Assembly (NCBI RefSeq): GCF_030503635.1
Contig: NZ_CP129965.1
Location: 1,488,001-1,552,000, forward strand
Source: Corynebacterium sp. P3-F1
GTDB lineage: Bacteria; Actinomycetota; Actinomycetes; Mycobacteriales; Mycobacteriaceae
Direction: 5' to 3'
Length of the DNA: 64,000 nucleotides
Part shown: piece after piece, positions 19,304 through 27,328 of the stretch
Numbering within the stretch: position 1 is the stretch's first letter
How the letters are laid out: each line of letters begins with the position of its first letter
Notes under the pieces: model-generated
Told to the model about the DNA's origin: nothing
Seen by the model: only the letters and a program-made list of their open reading frames with translations
Databases searched by the model: none
Program-made: the position numbers and the translations under genes

Positions 19304-19606
19304 GTGCCTTCACCCCGTAAGAAGCTCGGCAAGCCCGCAAGCGATATCCCTGTCTTGATCAATCTTGGTGAGGCTTTGGCGCAGCGGCGCCGGGAAACCG
19401 GGCGCCTGCAGCAGGAGGTAGCCTCCTCGGCGGGCGTATCTCGGTCGACACTGCACACGATCGAGCATGGCGGCGCCGGTGTCCGCTGGGAGAAAGTAGC
19501 AGCCGTCGCTGAGGCTCTCGGCCTGTCCATCGAGTGGGTGGAGACCTCCGAGACCTCCGAGGCTTCCGGGGCTTCCGACACGTCCGGGAGCGACGCGAAG
19601 TCCTAA
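19304..19606 (+). CDS. XRE-family helix-turn-helix regulator
   Basis: A 100-residue DNA-binding protein. The HTH lies at about residues 20-65 (GEALAQRRRETGRLQQEVA, SAGVSRSTLHTIEHG, VAAVAEALGL). The last 25 residues are a low-complexity Ser/Thr/Glu tail. It could be a stand-alone regulator or an antitoxin-like HipB-type protein, but no toxin gene is adjacent. The start is GTG 19304 or TTG 19301; neither has a strong ribosome binding site. Confidence 0.75.
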   Translation: MPSPRKKLGKPASDIPVLINLGEALAQRRRETGRLQQEVASSAGVSRSTLHTIEHGGAGVRWEKVAAVAEALGLSIEWVETSETSEASGASDTSGSDAKS

Positions 19607-19615
19607 GCCTCGGGC

Positions 19616-19942
19616 TTACAGGCGCGGCTCTTCGGGGCCCTGGCCGCGGTGATCATCACCCGACTTCTCCGGGCTGCTCCCACGTTCGCGCCGCAGCCGG
19701 CGCTCCTCTTCTTCCCGCGCCTTGCGCTCGGCTTCTTCCTTGGCGCGGCGCTCCTTGAAGCGATTCTTCTCAATATTCCACAGGAACTCTTCGTCATCGT
19801 CCGGCCCCTTGATCGCCGGGGGCTCCTGCTGTTGCTTTGCCGGGCGGATTGAACCGTAACGCTCGTTACTGCCGGGCCCGAAGGCGCGCCACAGCAACCA
19901 CGCCGCGACGATGACCAGAAGAATGAGAATGACGCGTCCCAT
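19616..19942 (-). CDS. Small membrane-anchored protein with charged C-terminus
   Basis: A 108-residue protein with one N-terminal helix (VILILLVIVAAWLLWRAFG) and a highly charged, probably coiled-coil tail rich in Glu, Arg and Lys. Function unknown. TAACCT (complement of 19949-19954) is 6 nt before the ATG, fitting a leaderless message divergent from the next gene. It converges on the XRE gene. Confidence 0.75.
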   Translation of the reverse strand: MGRVILILLVIVAAWLLWRAFGPGSNERYGSIRPAKQQQEPPAIKGPDDDEEFLWNIEKNRFKERRAKEEAERKAREEEERRLRRERGSSPEKSGDDHRGQGPEEPRL

Positions 19943-19997
19943 ACCCTTAGGTTACTGGTTCGCTTCCGCCCGTTTGGGGCGGGTACGCTCTACAACC

Positions 19998-20336
19998 GTG
20001 ACAGAGCCAGCAGCACCCCAAACCAGCGTTGACACAACCTCCCCCGCCTTGGACGCTTCTGTGCGCAAACGCGCCAACCGCGCGGCACTCGTTTACGGCG
20101 GACTGCGTCTCGCTCTTTTTCTCGTTCTCACGGTGCTCATTGAAGGGGCGGCCTTGCTTATCGACGCCCCCGTGCCCCTCGTCATGTCCGCCCTCCTCGC
20201 CCTGATCGTGGCGTTCCCACTGTCTATGCTGATCTTCCCCAAACAGCGTGTTGCCGCCACAGAGGCGATGGCCGCATGGAACGAGCAACGCCGCGCCCGC
20301 AAGCAGTGGGTGAGTGACGAGCTGGCGGACCGCTAG
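19998..20336 (+). CDS. DUF4229-like small membrane protein
   Basis: A 112-residue protein with two probable helices (YGGLRLALFLVLTVLIEGAA and PLVMSALLALIVAFPLSMLIF) and a basic C-terminus, which matches the DUF4229 layout. Function unknown. The GTG at 19998 is preceded by TACGCT (19984-19989) 8 nt upstream and no ribosome binding site. Confidence 0.72.
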   Translation: MTEPAAPQTSVDTTSPALDASVRKRANRAALVYGGLRLALFLVLTVLIEGAALLIDAPVPLVMSALLALIVAFPLSMLIFPKQRVAATEAMAAWNEQRRARKQWVSDELADR

Positions 20337-20397
20337 AACACGGTTTCCGCTACGAGTTTTCTCCGCTAAGGTTTCATCCCCGCTCGAGCCCCTTTTC

Positions 20398-21339
20398 CTA
20401 GAAACCTTTTCCGAACAGCAGCGCGATGGCGATCATCGCGGGCAATGAAGCGAATGTGGTGATGAAGACGGTGTCGCGGGCCACGGTCTCTCCCGCGCGG
20501 TAATTGGCGGTGTAGTTGAACACGTTCTGCGCCGTCGGCAACGACGAGAGGATCACAGCCGCGTAGAGCGCCGTGCTGTCGAGTCCCGCGAGCAGGCCCA
20601 GCACCCAGGCCGCGGCAGGCATGAATGCCAGTTTGAGCAGCGATGCCGTGATCGTGGCGGGCCGGTCCGGGCCTGGCGCCAGGACGCTGCCGCCGCGTAG
20701 GCTCGCACCGAAGCTCATGAGGATCATCGGGATTGACGCGCCGCCGAGAATCTCCAGCGGCTCCATCACCGGCGCCGGCACCGTCCAACCGGCGGCAGAG
20801 ACCGCCAGCCCCGCCAGCGGCGCGAGCACCACCGGGGCAGTGAGGCCCGTTTTCACCGCTGTGAGCACTTTCTTCCCGCGCGAACCACTCGATTCCGGGT
20901 TGACGTCCAATCCTGCGATGACGACGGGGGAGACGATCACCATCTGCATGAGCAGCACCGGGGCGACGTACGTCGCGTCGCCGATGACGTAGACCGCGAT
21001 GGGCAGCCCGATATTCACCGAATTGAAATAGCTCGCCGAGGCCGCACCCGCCATGCGCGTCGGCACATCCGCCGTGAAGAACATCGCCGAAATGATCCAG
21101 AACACCGCCATTGTCACTGCCGTGGCCAGGAACACCACCACGACAACAGGTGAGAGGAACGTCGACGTGTCAGATGCGGCCACCGTGGTGAACAGCAGCG
21201 ACGGGGACGCCACCCAGTAGGCGACCCGGTTGAACATCAGGCGCTGCTCACCGTCGCCGATCACACCGCGTTGGGCTAGGACGTAGCCCGCGCCGATGAC
21301 GACGAAGATGATGGCGAAGCCGGTGATGACGTCTAACAC
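20398..21339 (-). CDS. AEC-family transporter (auxin efflux carrier type)
   Basis: A 313-residue membrane protein with about ten hydrophobic helices, including GFAIIFVVIGAGYVLAQRG at the start and FNSVNIGLPIAVYVIG and PTAQNVFNYT, which resemble the two symmetric halves of AEC permeases. Bacterial members often carry malate or other carboxylates; the substrate here is not evident. It starts with a GTG 4 bases after the menA stop, so it is read on the menA transcript. Confidence 0.82.
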   Translation of the reverse strand: MLDVITGFAIIFVVIGAGYVLAQRGVIGDGEQRLMFNRVAYWVASPSLLFTTVAASDTSTFLSPVVVVVFLATAVTMAVFWIISAMFFTADVPTRMAGAASASYFNSVNIGLPIAVYVIGDATYVAPVLLMQMVIVSPVVIAGLDVNPESSGSRGKKVLTAVKTGLTAPVVLAPLAGLAVSAAGWTVPAPVMEPLEILGGASIPMILMSFGASLRGGSVLAPGPDRPATITASLLKLAFMPAAAWVLGLLAGLDSTALYAAVILSSLPTAQNVFNYTANYRAGETVARDTVFITTFASLPAMIAIALLFGKGF

Positions 21340-21343
21340 AGGC

Positions 21344-22387
21344 CTAGCTCTGCATCATCGAGTCGGGGACGTCCATGGTCCAGCCGAAGTCGGTGTAGGG
21401 GACCGTCTGACCCAGCTGCATGAACGGAGACCCGGCGATAAGAGCGCCAGCCATGATGACGGCCCAGATCAGCATCGCCCGGCCATTGGCGCCCAATACC
21501 GGGATGAGCTCGGCTCCGGACGCGCCGCGCTGCACCTTCAGCACCGAGCCGAGTGCGAGCGGCAAGGCGGCAAGCGCCAGCAGGGTGGGGGTGTAAGCGG
21601 CACCGATGAACACCGTGATCACGAATGGAGTCAGGGTCAGGACGGTAAAGAGGCGGCGGGCGCGGACGTCGCCAAGCATCACTGCAAGTGTGCGCTTTCC
21701 TGCTTCCGTGTCGGTGGGAATGTCGCGGATGTTGTTGGCCAAATTTATCGCCGCGGAGATCGCGCCGACACCGACGGCGCAGCCGACACCCACCCACGAA
21801 ATCGTTCCGACCTGCGTGTATTGCGTGCCTAGCACCGCTACGAGACCGAAGAAGACGAAGACGGAGAGCTCACCGAAACCGCGGTAACCGTACGGGTTTT
21901 TCCCGCCTGTGTAGAACCAGGCGGCGAGGATGCACGCTGCACCCACGAGAATGAGCCACGGCGCACTCACCGCCGCAAGAATCAATCCCGCCAACGCCGC
22001 GATGCCGAAGGAGATGAAAGCCGCGAGCTTCACCTGTTCGGGGCGCGCCAAGCCGGAGGCGGTCAGCCGTGTCGGGCCGGTGCGGTCGTCGTCCGTGCCG
22101 CGGATGCCGTCGGAGTAGTCGTTGGCGTAATTGACACCGATGATCATGCCCATGGCCACGATGAGCGCCAACAGCGCCAGTGGCAAGCTGAGCCAGAACT
22201 CGAACGCGGCAGCGCCCGTGCCCACGATCACGGGAGCGAGTGCGTTGAACCAAGTGTGCGGGCGGGCCGCCTCCCACCAGTCCCGGCGGGCGGCGTGAGC
22301 GGAATGGGTGTCTTCCTTCGCCGTGTTGGTGCCGGAGCTACCGTTCGGATCGTCGGGAATGGGGGTGCTGTCATCGCTCGCGCTCAT
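21344..22387 (-). CDS. menA: 1,4-dihydroxy-2-naphthoate polyprenyltransferase
   Basis: A 347-residue UbiA-superfamily membrane enzyme that prenylates dihydroxynaphthoate to demethylmenaquinone. The first Asp-rich motif is NYANDYSDGIRGTD; the second is NLANNIRDIPTDTEAGKRTLA. RPHTWFNALAPVIVGTGAA begins the first helix. The N-terminal 35 residues are hydrophilic. The start is chosen at MSASDD because translation further upstream would enter the divergent glycosyltransferase promoter. The prenyl donor is probably made by the polyprenyl synthase at 39.3 kb. Confidence 0.95.
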   Translation of the reverse strand: MSASDDSTPIPDDPNGSSGTNTAKEDTHSAHAARRDWWEAARPHTWFNALAPVIVGTGAAAFEFWLSLPLALLALIVAMGMIIGVNYANDYSDGIRGTDDDRTGPTRLTASGLARPEQVKLAAFISFGIAALAGLILAAVSAPWLILVGAACILAAWFYTGGKNPYGYRGFGELSVFVFFGLVAVLGTQYTQVGTISWVGVGCAVGVGAISAAINLANNIRDIPTDTEAGKRTLAVMLGDVRARRLFTVLTLTPFVITVFIGAAYTPTLLALAALPLALGSVLKVQRGASGAELIPVLGANGRAMLIWAVIMAGALIAGSPFMQLGQTVPYTDFGWTMDVPDSMMQS

Positions 22388-22445
22388 GACACCCATCATG
22401 CACTCAAAACTTATTCCGGGCGAAGCTGGACTAAAGTATCCCTTC

Positions 22446-23333
22446 ATGTGGATCGACTATGCCGTCCGCCAAATCCTGCACACCGCAGGGACGCTTGCAC
22501 GCCAGCCTGGCCTGCTCTTGGCCACCCGTGCGCGGCGGTTGTCGTTCCCTGAACTCGGCCAGGCAGGTGATGCAGACGAGCATGACACGGTCATTTCTCT
22601 GACCACGCACGGCAAACGCTTGTCCACCTCGGTGTACTGCATCGCGTCCCTGCTCGTGGGCACCCGCCGGCTTCCGGTCATTCTCTGGCTGGACGAGGAA
22701 GACTATCACGGCCAGTGGCCACGAGGCCTGCGCAACCTCCAAGAACGCGGGTTGACCATCCGTTGCTCGGACGGGAAGTACGGCCCGCACACGAAGTACT
22801 ACGGCACATTCCAAGAATTCGCTGGCACCGGCACTCGAGTGATCACCGTCGATGACGACATGATGTACCCGCGCTGGTTCGCGGAGAAACTGGTCAACGC
22901 GGCGGACGCCGACCCCAGATGTGTGGTCGCGTACCGCGCCCACACAATCACTCTCGACGAGAACGGCATGCGTCCTTATAAGGAATGGCGGGCGACCCGT
23001 ACCACCGAACCGTCGGCGCGCCACTTCGCCACCGGCGTTTCCGGTGTCGCGTATCCGGCGTCCATGGTCGATTACGTTGCGGAACTAGGAACGAACTTCC
23101 AGGACAAAGCACCGCGTGCCGACGACGTCTGGCTCAACCATTGCGCCCTCCGCTCCGAGCACCTGGTCCGGCAGGTGTACCCCCACCCCCGCGAATTCTC
23201 CGTTATCCCGGCAAGCCAGCGCGAAGCACTTGTCCACCACAACCGCTGGCGCGGCGGGAACGATGCGCAGATCGCCGCGACGTACACGGAGGGGGACGTC
23301 GATAAGCTCCAAGCCGCTGTCCCGGAGGATTAG
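22446..23333 (+). CDS. Putative glycosyltransferase
   Basis: A 295-residue protein with a GT-A-like pattern: VISLTTHGKRL at the first strand and a DxD-like RVITVDDDMMYP motif expected to bind a metal-nucleotide sugar, then APRADDVWLNHCAL as a possible catalytic-base region. The sugar and acceptor are unknown. An amphipathic N-terminus may associate with the membrane. TAAAGT at 22432-22437 is 8 nt before the ATG with no ribosome binding site. It lies between menA and menE on the opposite strand, with no evident link to menaquinone. Confidence 0.72.
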   Translation: MWIDYAVRQILHTAGTLARQPGLLLATRARRLSFPELGQAGDADEHDTVISLTTHGKRLSTSVYCIASLLVGTRRLPVILWLDEEDYHGQWPRGLRNLQERGLTIRCSDGKYGPHTKYYGTFQEFAGTGTRVITVDDDMMYPRWFAEKLVNAADADPRCVVAYRAHTITLDENGMRPYKEWRATRTTEPSARHFATGVSGVAYPASMVDYVAELGTNFQDKAPRADDVWLNHCALRSEHLVRQVYPHPREFSVIPASQREALVHHNRWRGGNDAQIAATYTEGDVDKLQAAVPED

Positions 23334-23386
23334 ATCGGTTTGTTCGCCCTCGTTTTTCAGAGACCGACCTCACCCGACCAATAGTG

Positions 23387-23515
23387 GGTCCACACCAACC
23401 GGTGAATTTGTTTACATTCCCCGTATGCTCAAGTACTTATTAGACCAGGTAGTGGGATTTTGGGGCTGTTGGGGCGCCCTGCGGATGTAAACAGATTCAC
23501 CCGTTGGTGCGTACC
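23387..23515. repeat. 129-bp element with 31-bp imperfect inverted repeats (MITE-like)
   Basis: The left arm (23387-23417) and right arm (23485-23515) are reverse complements at 27 of 31 positions; both end inward with TTTACAT. The interior is 67 bases. The size and long terminal inverted repeats resemble a MITE. ACCAAT occurs at 23377-23382 and 23513-23518 but is not placed symmetrically, so a target duplication is not established. The loop is too long for a terminator. Copies elsewhere in the genome cannot be checked here. Confidence 0.6.
23425..23490 (+). CDS. Possible 21-residue leaderless micro-ORF inside the inverted-repeat element
   Basis: An ATG at 23425 opens 21 codons beginning MLKYLLDQVV and ending GCWGALRM; the stop is inside the right repeat arm. 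TACATT at 23413-23418, within the left arm, sits 6 nt before the ATG, the same spacing seen at many starts in this window. The product would be hydrophobic with two Trp and one Cys. It may equally be a chance ORF. Confidence 0.25.
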   Translation: MLKYLLDQVVGFWGCWGALRM

Positions 23516-23533
23516 AATCATTTCGCCAGCTGG

Positions 23534-24670
23534 TCAGAACAGGTCTCGCACTGCGATTCGGTCGACTTTGCCCGGTCCGGTCTGCGGCAATTCCTCGACG
23601 CGGCGCAGGTCCTTCGGAACCTGCCAGCGGGGAAGGTCGTCGAATGCCTCCATCAGGGCGCTGACCGCGGCGGTGCCGGTGTAAACAGCGCAGATTCGGT
23701 TGCCGTAGCGCGGGTCTGGAACTCCCACGACGCAGGCGGCGGTAACTCCATCGATGCCGAGCATGTAGAACTCGAGGACCTCCGGCTGTAGTTTCAGACC
23801 GCCGGTCTCGATGATGTTGTCCAGGCGGCCGGTGACGCGCAGGGTGCCGCCGATCAACTCGCCCGCATCCGAGGTGGCGTACCAGCCGGGCTCTGCAAAA
23901 GCCTCATGGTCGGGCAGGTTCCGGTAACCGCGGGCGATCATGGGGCCACCGAGATAGATTCGGCCGCCGGTGACACGCACCTTCGCCCCGGCGAGGGGAG
24001 TGCCGTTGTAGACGCAGCCGCCGGCAGTCTCGGAGGAGCCGTATGTGGTGACGACATTGATGCGCAGTTTCGCGGCTGAGGTGAGCATCCCGGGGTCGAT
24101 CGCTCCGCCGCCGACGAGGACGGCGCTGAACAGGCGGAGTGCCTCGATCCCGGCGAGTGTGCTCATCGTCTTGTCTATTTGCATCGGGGTGAGCGCGGTG
24201 TACATCCGTTCGCCCGTGGCGGCGAGGTCCTCGGCCCGCGCGGCGAATTCACTGACGTGAAAGCCACTGGTGAGGTCCACAAACGCTGGTTCCACGCCCG
24301 CGACCATGCTCCGCACCAGCACCTGAAAGCCCGCGATGTGGTGGGCCGGCATGGCCAGCAGCCACTGTCCCGGCCCGCCCAGAAACTGGTGGGTGGCGTC
24401 GGCGCTGGCCACCAGATTCACGGGAGTGAGCTCTGCTCCTTTCGGCGTGCCCGTTGACCCGGACGTCGCCAGCACCGCCGCTACGGAATCGTCGATAGAG
24501 TGGCCCGCCCGCATTGTGGTGCACAGGGTCTCCGCGCGGTGCCGGTCAGACTTCGGTACCGGCAGCACCGCGCACTGCCCCGCGATCGCGGCCTCCACAT
24601 CCGGCATGACCGCCAGCGGGTCAGCGAGGTCCACGGGGAGCAGTTCGAGAATGTTGGGCACGCGCGTCAT
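23534..24670 (-). CDS. menE: o-Succinylbenzoate-CoA ligase
   Basis: A 378-residue adenylate-forming enzyme that activates o-succinylbenzoate with CoA for MenB. The P-loop-like motif is ATSGSTGTPKGAELT; TYGSSETAGGCVYNG and the hinge region VTGRLDNIIETGGLKLQP follow, and it ends near a catalytic Lys in GPGKVDRIAVRDL. It is shorter than generic acyl-CoA ligases, as expected of actinobacterial MenE. The start is ATG 24670 or GTG 24661; the latter lies 7 nt after a TAGGAT that overlaps the ATG, the same arrangement as at hemB. Confidence 0.93.
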   Translation of the reverse strand: MTRVPNILELLPVDLADPLAVMPDVEAAIAGQCAVLPVPKSDRHRAETLCTTMRAGHSIDDSVAAVLATSGSTGTPKGAELTPVNLVASADATHQFLGGPGQWLLAMPAHHIAGFQVLVRSMVAGVEPAFVDLTSGFHVSEFAARAEDLAATGERMYTALTPMQIDKTMSTLAGIEALRLFSAVLVGGGAIDPGMLTSAAKLRINVVTTYGSSETAGGCVYNGTPLAGAKVRVTGGRIYLGGPMIARGYRNLPDHEAFAEPGWYATSDAGELIGGTLRVTGRLDNIIETGGLKLQPEVLEFYMLGIDGVTAACVVGVPDPRYGNRICAVYTGTAAVSALMEAFDDLPRWQVPKDLRRVEELPQTGPGKVDRIAVRDLF

Positions 24671-24686
24671 CCTAGCGTGAGTGAAT

Positions 24687-24704
24687 CTCCTCCTACGGGA
24701 GGAG
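24687..24704. promoter_or_regulatory. Palindrome upstream of the histidine kinase gene
   Basis: CTCCTCC (24687-24693), TACG, GGAGGAG (24698-24704). Its right half also supplies the ribosome binding site of the kinase gene, so the symmetry may be partly accidental. A similar CCTCC-N4-GGRGG element precedes the ABC ATPase gene at 26558-26571. Confidence 0.4.
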
Positions 24705-24709
24705 GAACC

Positions 24710-25900
24710 GTGCACAGTGAGCCGGATAGGCTCGAGCAGGTGCGAATGAGAACCGGTGAACTCGTGGTGTCCCTGTTGGGGGCCTTACTAGCGCTGATGC
24801 ACACGGCGCTTCTCTTCACGGGTCAGCGCGAGGTGGCTGACTGGGTGCAGACGCTCCTTTCGTGGAGTTTCGTTGCAGCGTTGACCCATTGGCAGCGTCG
24901 CCCTATAACCGCGTCGGCGCTCATGGTCGGGTTGAATGTGGCGTGGTCGGTGCTGTGGATGGCGTCCCCGACAAATATCGGCTACACGTTCTGGATCGTC
25001 CTGGTGCCACTGTCGGTGTACACAGTGAGGCGTCATGCCATTTCCGCGGCCGAAGGAGAACACACCTCACCGCCGGCCGTGATCATCGCTCTCACAGCTT
25101 CATTGTGGTGCGTCATCTCCCCGTTCATGTGGACGTGGGATGAGCGTCTTGTCTTGTTCTACCGTGGGCCGTTCGATGCCGCCATGATGCTCGGCTTGCA
25201 CTGGTCAGTCATCGCAGTTGCGTACCTGCTGGGCGCGAACAGTGCGGCGGAAGCGGAATCGAATATGCGAGAGGCCCGGATGCGGGAAGAACGGATCATC
25301 GCCGGGCGTGAAGAGGAACGCTTGAACACTGCCCGGGATATTCACGATGTACTCGGGCATTCGTTGACGCTGATCAAGGTGCAAGCGAATGCGGGGCTCG
25401 CTGCGGGTACTGAGCGTGAGTCGCTCGAGCTCATTCGCGACGCAGCCTCCGATGCTCTGCGGGACATCCGGTTGTTGGTGAACGGTCTGCGTGATAAGGG
25501 GCCGGGAGTTGAACCGGCAGGCGGTGTCGAAGAGATTCCCCGCATCATCGAGCGTTTCCGTGGTGCGGGAATGGACATCACACTCGATATGCCGACAGAC
25601 CTCGACATCCCAGCAGTCACGGCGCAAGCGGCGAACCGGATCATGACTGAGGCGCTCACTAACGCGCTCAAGCACCAGGTGAATCCCGTGACCAAGGTGG
25701 CGGTGAAGGCTGCAGTGGAGTCGGGGGACGTCGTGGTGGCCGTCGCATCGACAGGCCGCGCGGAACCGCGCCCGGGCGCCGGAACGGGAATCGTCGGCAT
25801 GCGGGAGCGTGCTCGTGCAACGGGCGGCAAGCTAGACATCACGCAGGAGAACCAACGCGAAGAAACCACGGTCACAGTAACCGCGACGTTAGGAGTGTGA
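24710..25900 (+). CDS. Sensor histidine kinase (HisKA_3/NarL-type)
   Basis: A 396-residue membrane kinase. Residues about 12-190 hold five or six hydrophobic helices with almost no extracellular loop, typical of intramembrane-sensing kinases. The phospho-acceptor is His212 in ARDIHDVLGHSL; the ATP-binding part has RIMTEALTNALKH (N-box) and GTGIVGMRERA (G-box). GTG 24710 is chosen because GGAGG lies 5 bases upstream. The response regulator gene starts 1 base after the stop. With the ABC genes behind it, the layout suggests control of an exporter, perhaps for a toxic peptide or lipid; the ligand is unknown. Confidence 0.9.
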   Translation: MHSEPDRLEQVRMRTGELVVSLLGALLALMHTALLFTGQREVADWVQTLLSWSFVAALTHWQRRPITASALMVGLNVAWSVLWMASPTNIGYTFWIVLVPLSVYTVRRHAISAAEGEHTSPPAVIIALTASLWCVISPFMWTWDERLVLFYRGPFDAAMMLGLHWSVIAVAYLLGANSAAEAESNMREARMREERIIAGREEERLNTARDIHDVLGHSLTLIKVQANAGLAAGTERESLELIRDAASDALRDIRLLVNGLRDKGPGVEPAGGVEEIPRIIERFRGAGMDITLDMPTDLDIPAVTAQAANRIMTEALTNALKHQVNPVTKVAVKAAVESGDVVVAVASTGRAEPRPGAGTGIVGMRERARATGGKLDITQENQREETTVTVTATLGV

Positions 25901-25901
25901 C

Positions 25902-26552
25902 ATGCGCGTCCTGCTTGCCGACGATCAACCAATGCTCCTGTCGGCCTTGACCACCATCTTGAACACGCAGCCCGATATTCAGGTGGTTGCCATAGCCTCG
26001 AACGGTGAAGAGGCCGTGGAACAGGTGAAAACCGTCAACATTGATGTTGCTGTGCTGGACATACGGATGCCTGTGCTCGACGGAATCTCCGCCGCGCGCC
26101 ATATCTTGCCGCTCGGACCCAAGGTAATCATGCTGACCACCTTCGACGACGATGAGCTGGTGCAGGCAGCGATTGAGGCCGGCGTCCACGGATTCCTTCT
26201 TAAAGACGCAGAGCCCGATGTGCTTGCCGACTCAGTGCGTACCGTTGCGCGCGGCGAGTCCGTCCTAGCCAGCGGGGTGACGGGACGGGTATTGGAGTGG
26301 GTGCGAGACGGCGTGGACAGAGGGAATGCTTTGAGTGTATTCGAACGTCAAGCGCTGTCGCTGCTCACTCCCCGGGAGGTGGAGGTGCTCGCGGAAATCG
26401 GCGCAGGAGCGAATAATGCAGAGGTTGCACAGCGGTTATTCATCGCGGAGACGACGGTGAAAACGCACGTGAAGAGCCTGCTGGCAAAGCTCGGCGCCCG
26501 CGACCGAGTAGCGCTGGTGCTCGTTGCCCAGCGCGCGGGGCTGGTTAGATGA
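25902..26552 (+). CDS. LuxR/NarL-family response regulator
   Basis: A 216-residue regulator. The receiver domain has the acidic pair in LLADDQ and phospho-acceptor Asp53 in VAVLDIRMPVLDG; Thr and Lys of the switch are in MLTTFDD and FLLKDA. The C-terminal LuxR-type HTH is LLTPREVEVLAEIGAGANN followed by AETTVKTHVKSLLAKL. It pairs with the kinase directly upstream and probably controls this operon and the ABC genes, where similar palindromes occur. Confidence 0.93.
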   Translation: MRVLLADDQPMLLSALTTILNTQPDIQVVAIASNGEEAVEQVKTVNIDVAVLDIRMPVLDGISAARHILPLGPKVIMLTTFDDDELVQAAIEAGVHGFLLKDAEPDVLADSVRTVARGESVLASGVTGRVLEWVRDGVDRGNALSVFERQALSLLTPREVEVLAEIGAGANNAEVAQRLFIAETTVKTHVKSLLAKLGARDRVALVLVAQRAGLVR

Positions 26553-26557
26553 AAAAC

Positions 26558-26571
26558 CCTCCCGTGGGGGG
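26558..26571. promoter_or_regulatory. Imperfect palindrome before the ABC ATPase gene
   Basis: CCTCC-CGTG-GGGGG at 26558-26571, resembling CCTCC-TACG-GGAGG upstream of the kinase. It is a candidate response-regulator site; a weak hairpin is the alternative. Confidence 0.35.
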
Positions 26572-26607
26572 ATCTCACCGCAGCCCGTGGGCATCAGAAT
26601 TGAGGGC

Positions 26608-27324
26608 ATGAACGAATCACACCTTGCTTGCTCCGATATATCCGTGACCTTCGGCGGCCATGAAGCGTTGAAGGGGGTGTCGCTGACTACTGTGCCTGGG
26701 CGCGTGCACGCGTTGCTCGGTCCGAATGGTGCCGGCAAGTCGACGTTGATGTCCGTCCTCCTAGGGCTCATTGAGCCCGATGCAGGCGTGGTGACGCTCA
26801 TGGGTGAAAGATTTGACCGCCGCCAGCTGAGATTCGTCGGAGCGTCGATCAACGACCCAGCGTTCTACGGCCACCTCAGCGCACGCGATAATTTGCGGGT
26901 GCACACGACGTTGCTTGGCCTGCCCGATTCAGAGGCTGACCGGGTGATTGAGCTCGTCGGCCTGCCTAGTGCAGGCAAAAAGAAAGCATCGAATTTCTCC
27001 ACCGGCATGAAAGGGCGCTTAGCGCTTGCGCAGGCGCTGCTTGGAGAGCCGCCGGTGCTGGTACTCGACGAACCACAGAACGGCCTCGACCCGGAAGGTA
27101 TTGCGTATTTGCGCGAGTACCTCAAAGACTATGCCCGCGCGGGGCGCACGGTTTTGGTCAGTTCACACCAGCTCGGCGAGGTATTGCACCTAGCTGACGA
27201 TGCCACTGTCATTGCCGACGGTTCTGTGCGGTTTGCTGGCGAGTTGCGCGAGCTCGGGCCGAATCTGGAAGAATCTTTCTTCCAGCTCACCCGCGGCAAT
27301 GCCGCGTTGGGGGAGGTGCGGTGA
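26608..27324 (+). CDS. ABC transporter ATP-binding protein
   Basis: A 238-residue ATPase. Walker A is LLGPNGAGKST, the signature is a divergent NFSTGMKGRLALAQAL, Walker B is VLVLDEPQNGLDPEG, and the switch His is in LVSSHQLGE. It resembles the drug/lantibiotic-export branch. ATG 26608 gives the standard N-terminus. The permease gene starts 4 bases after the stop; together they form a two-gene transporter probably driven by the preceding two-component system. Confidence 0.93.
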   Translation: MNESHLACSDISVTFGGHEALKGVSLTTVPGRVHALLGPNGAGKSTLMSVLLGLIEPDAGVVTLMGERFDRRQLRFVGASINDPAFYGHLSARDNLRVHTTLLGLPDSEADRVIELVGLPSAGKKKASNFSTGMKGRLALAQALLGEPPVLVLDEPQNGLDPEGIAYLREYLKDYARAGRTVLVSSHQLGEVLHLADDATVIADGSVRFAGELRELGPNLEESFFQLTRGNAALGEVR

Positions 27325-27328
27325 GCCG

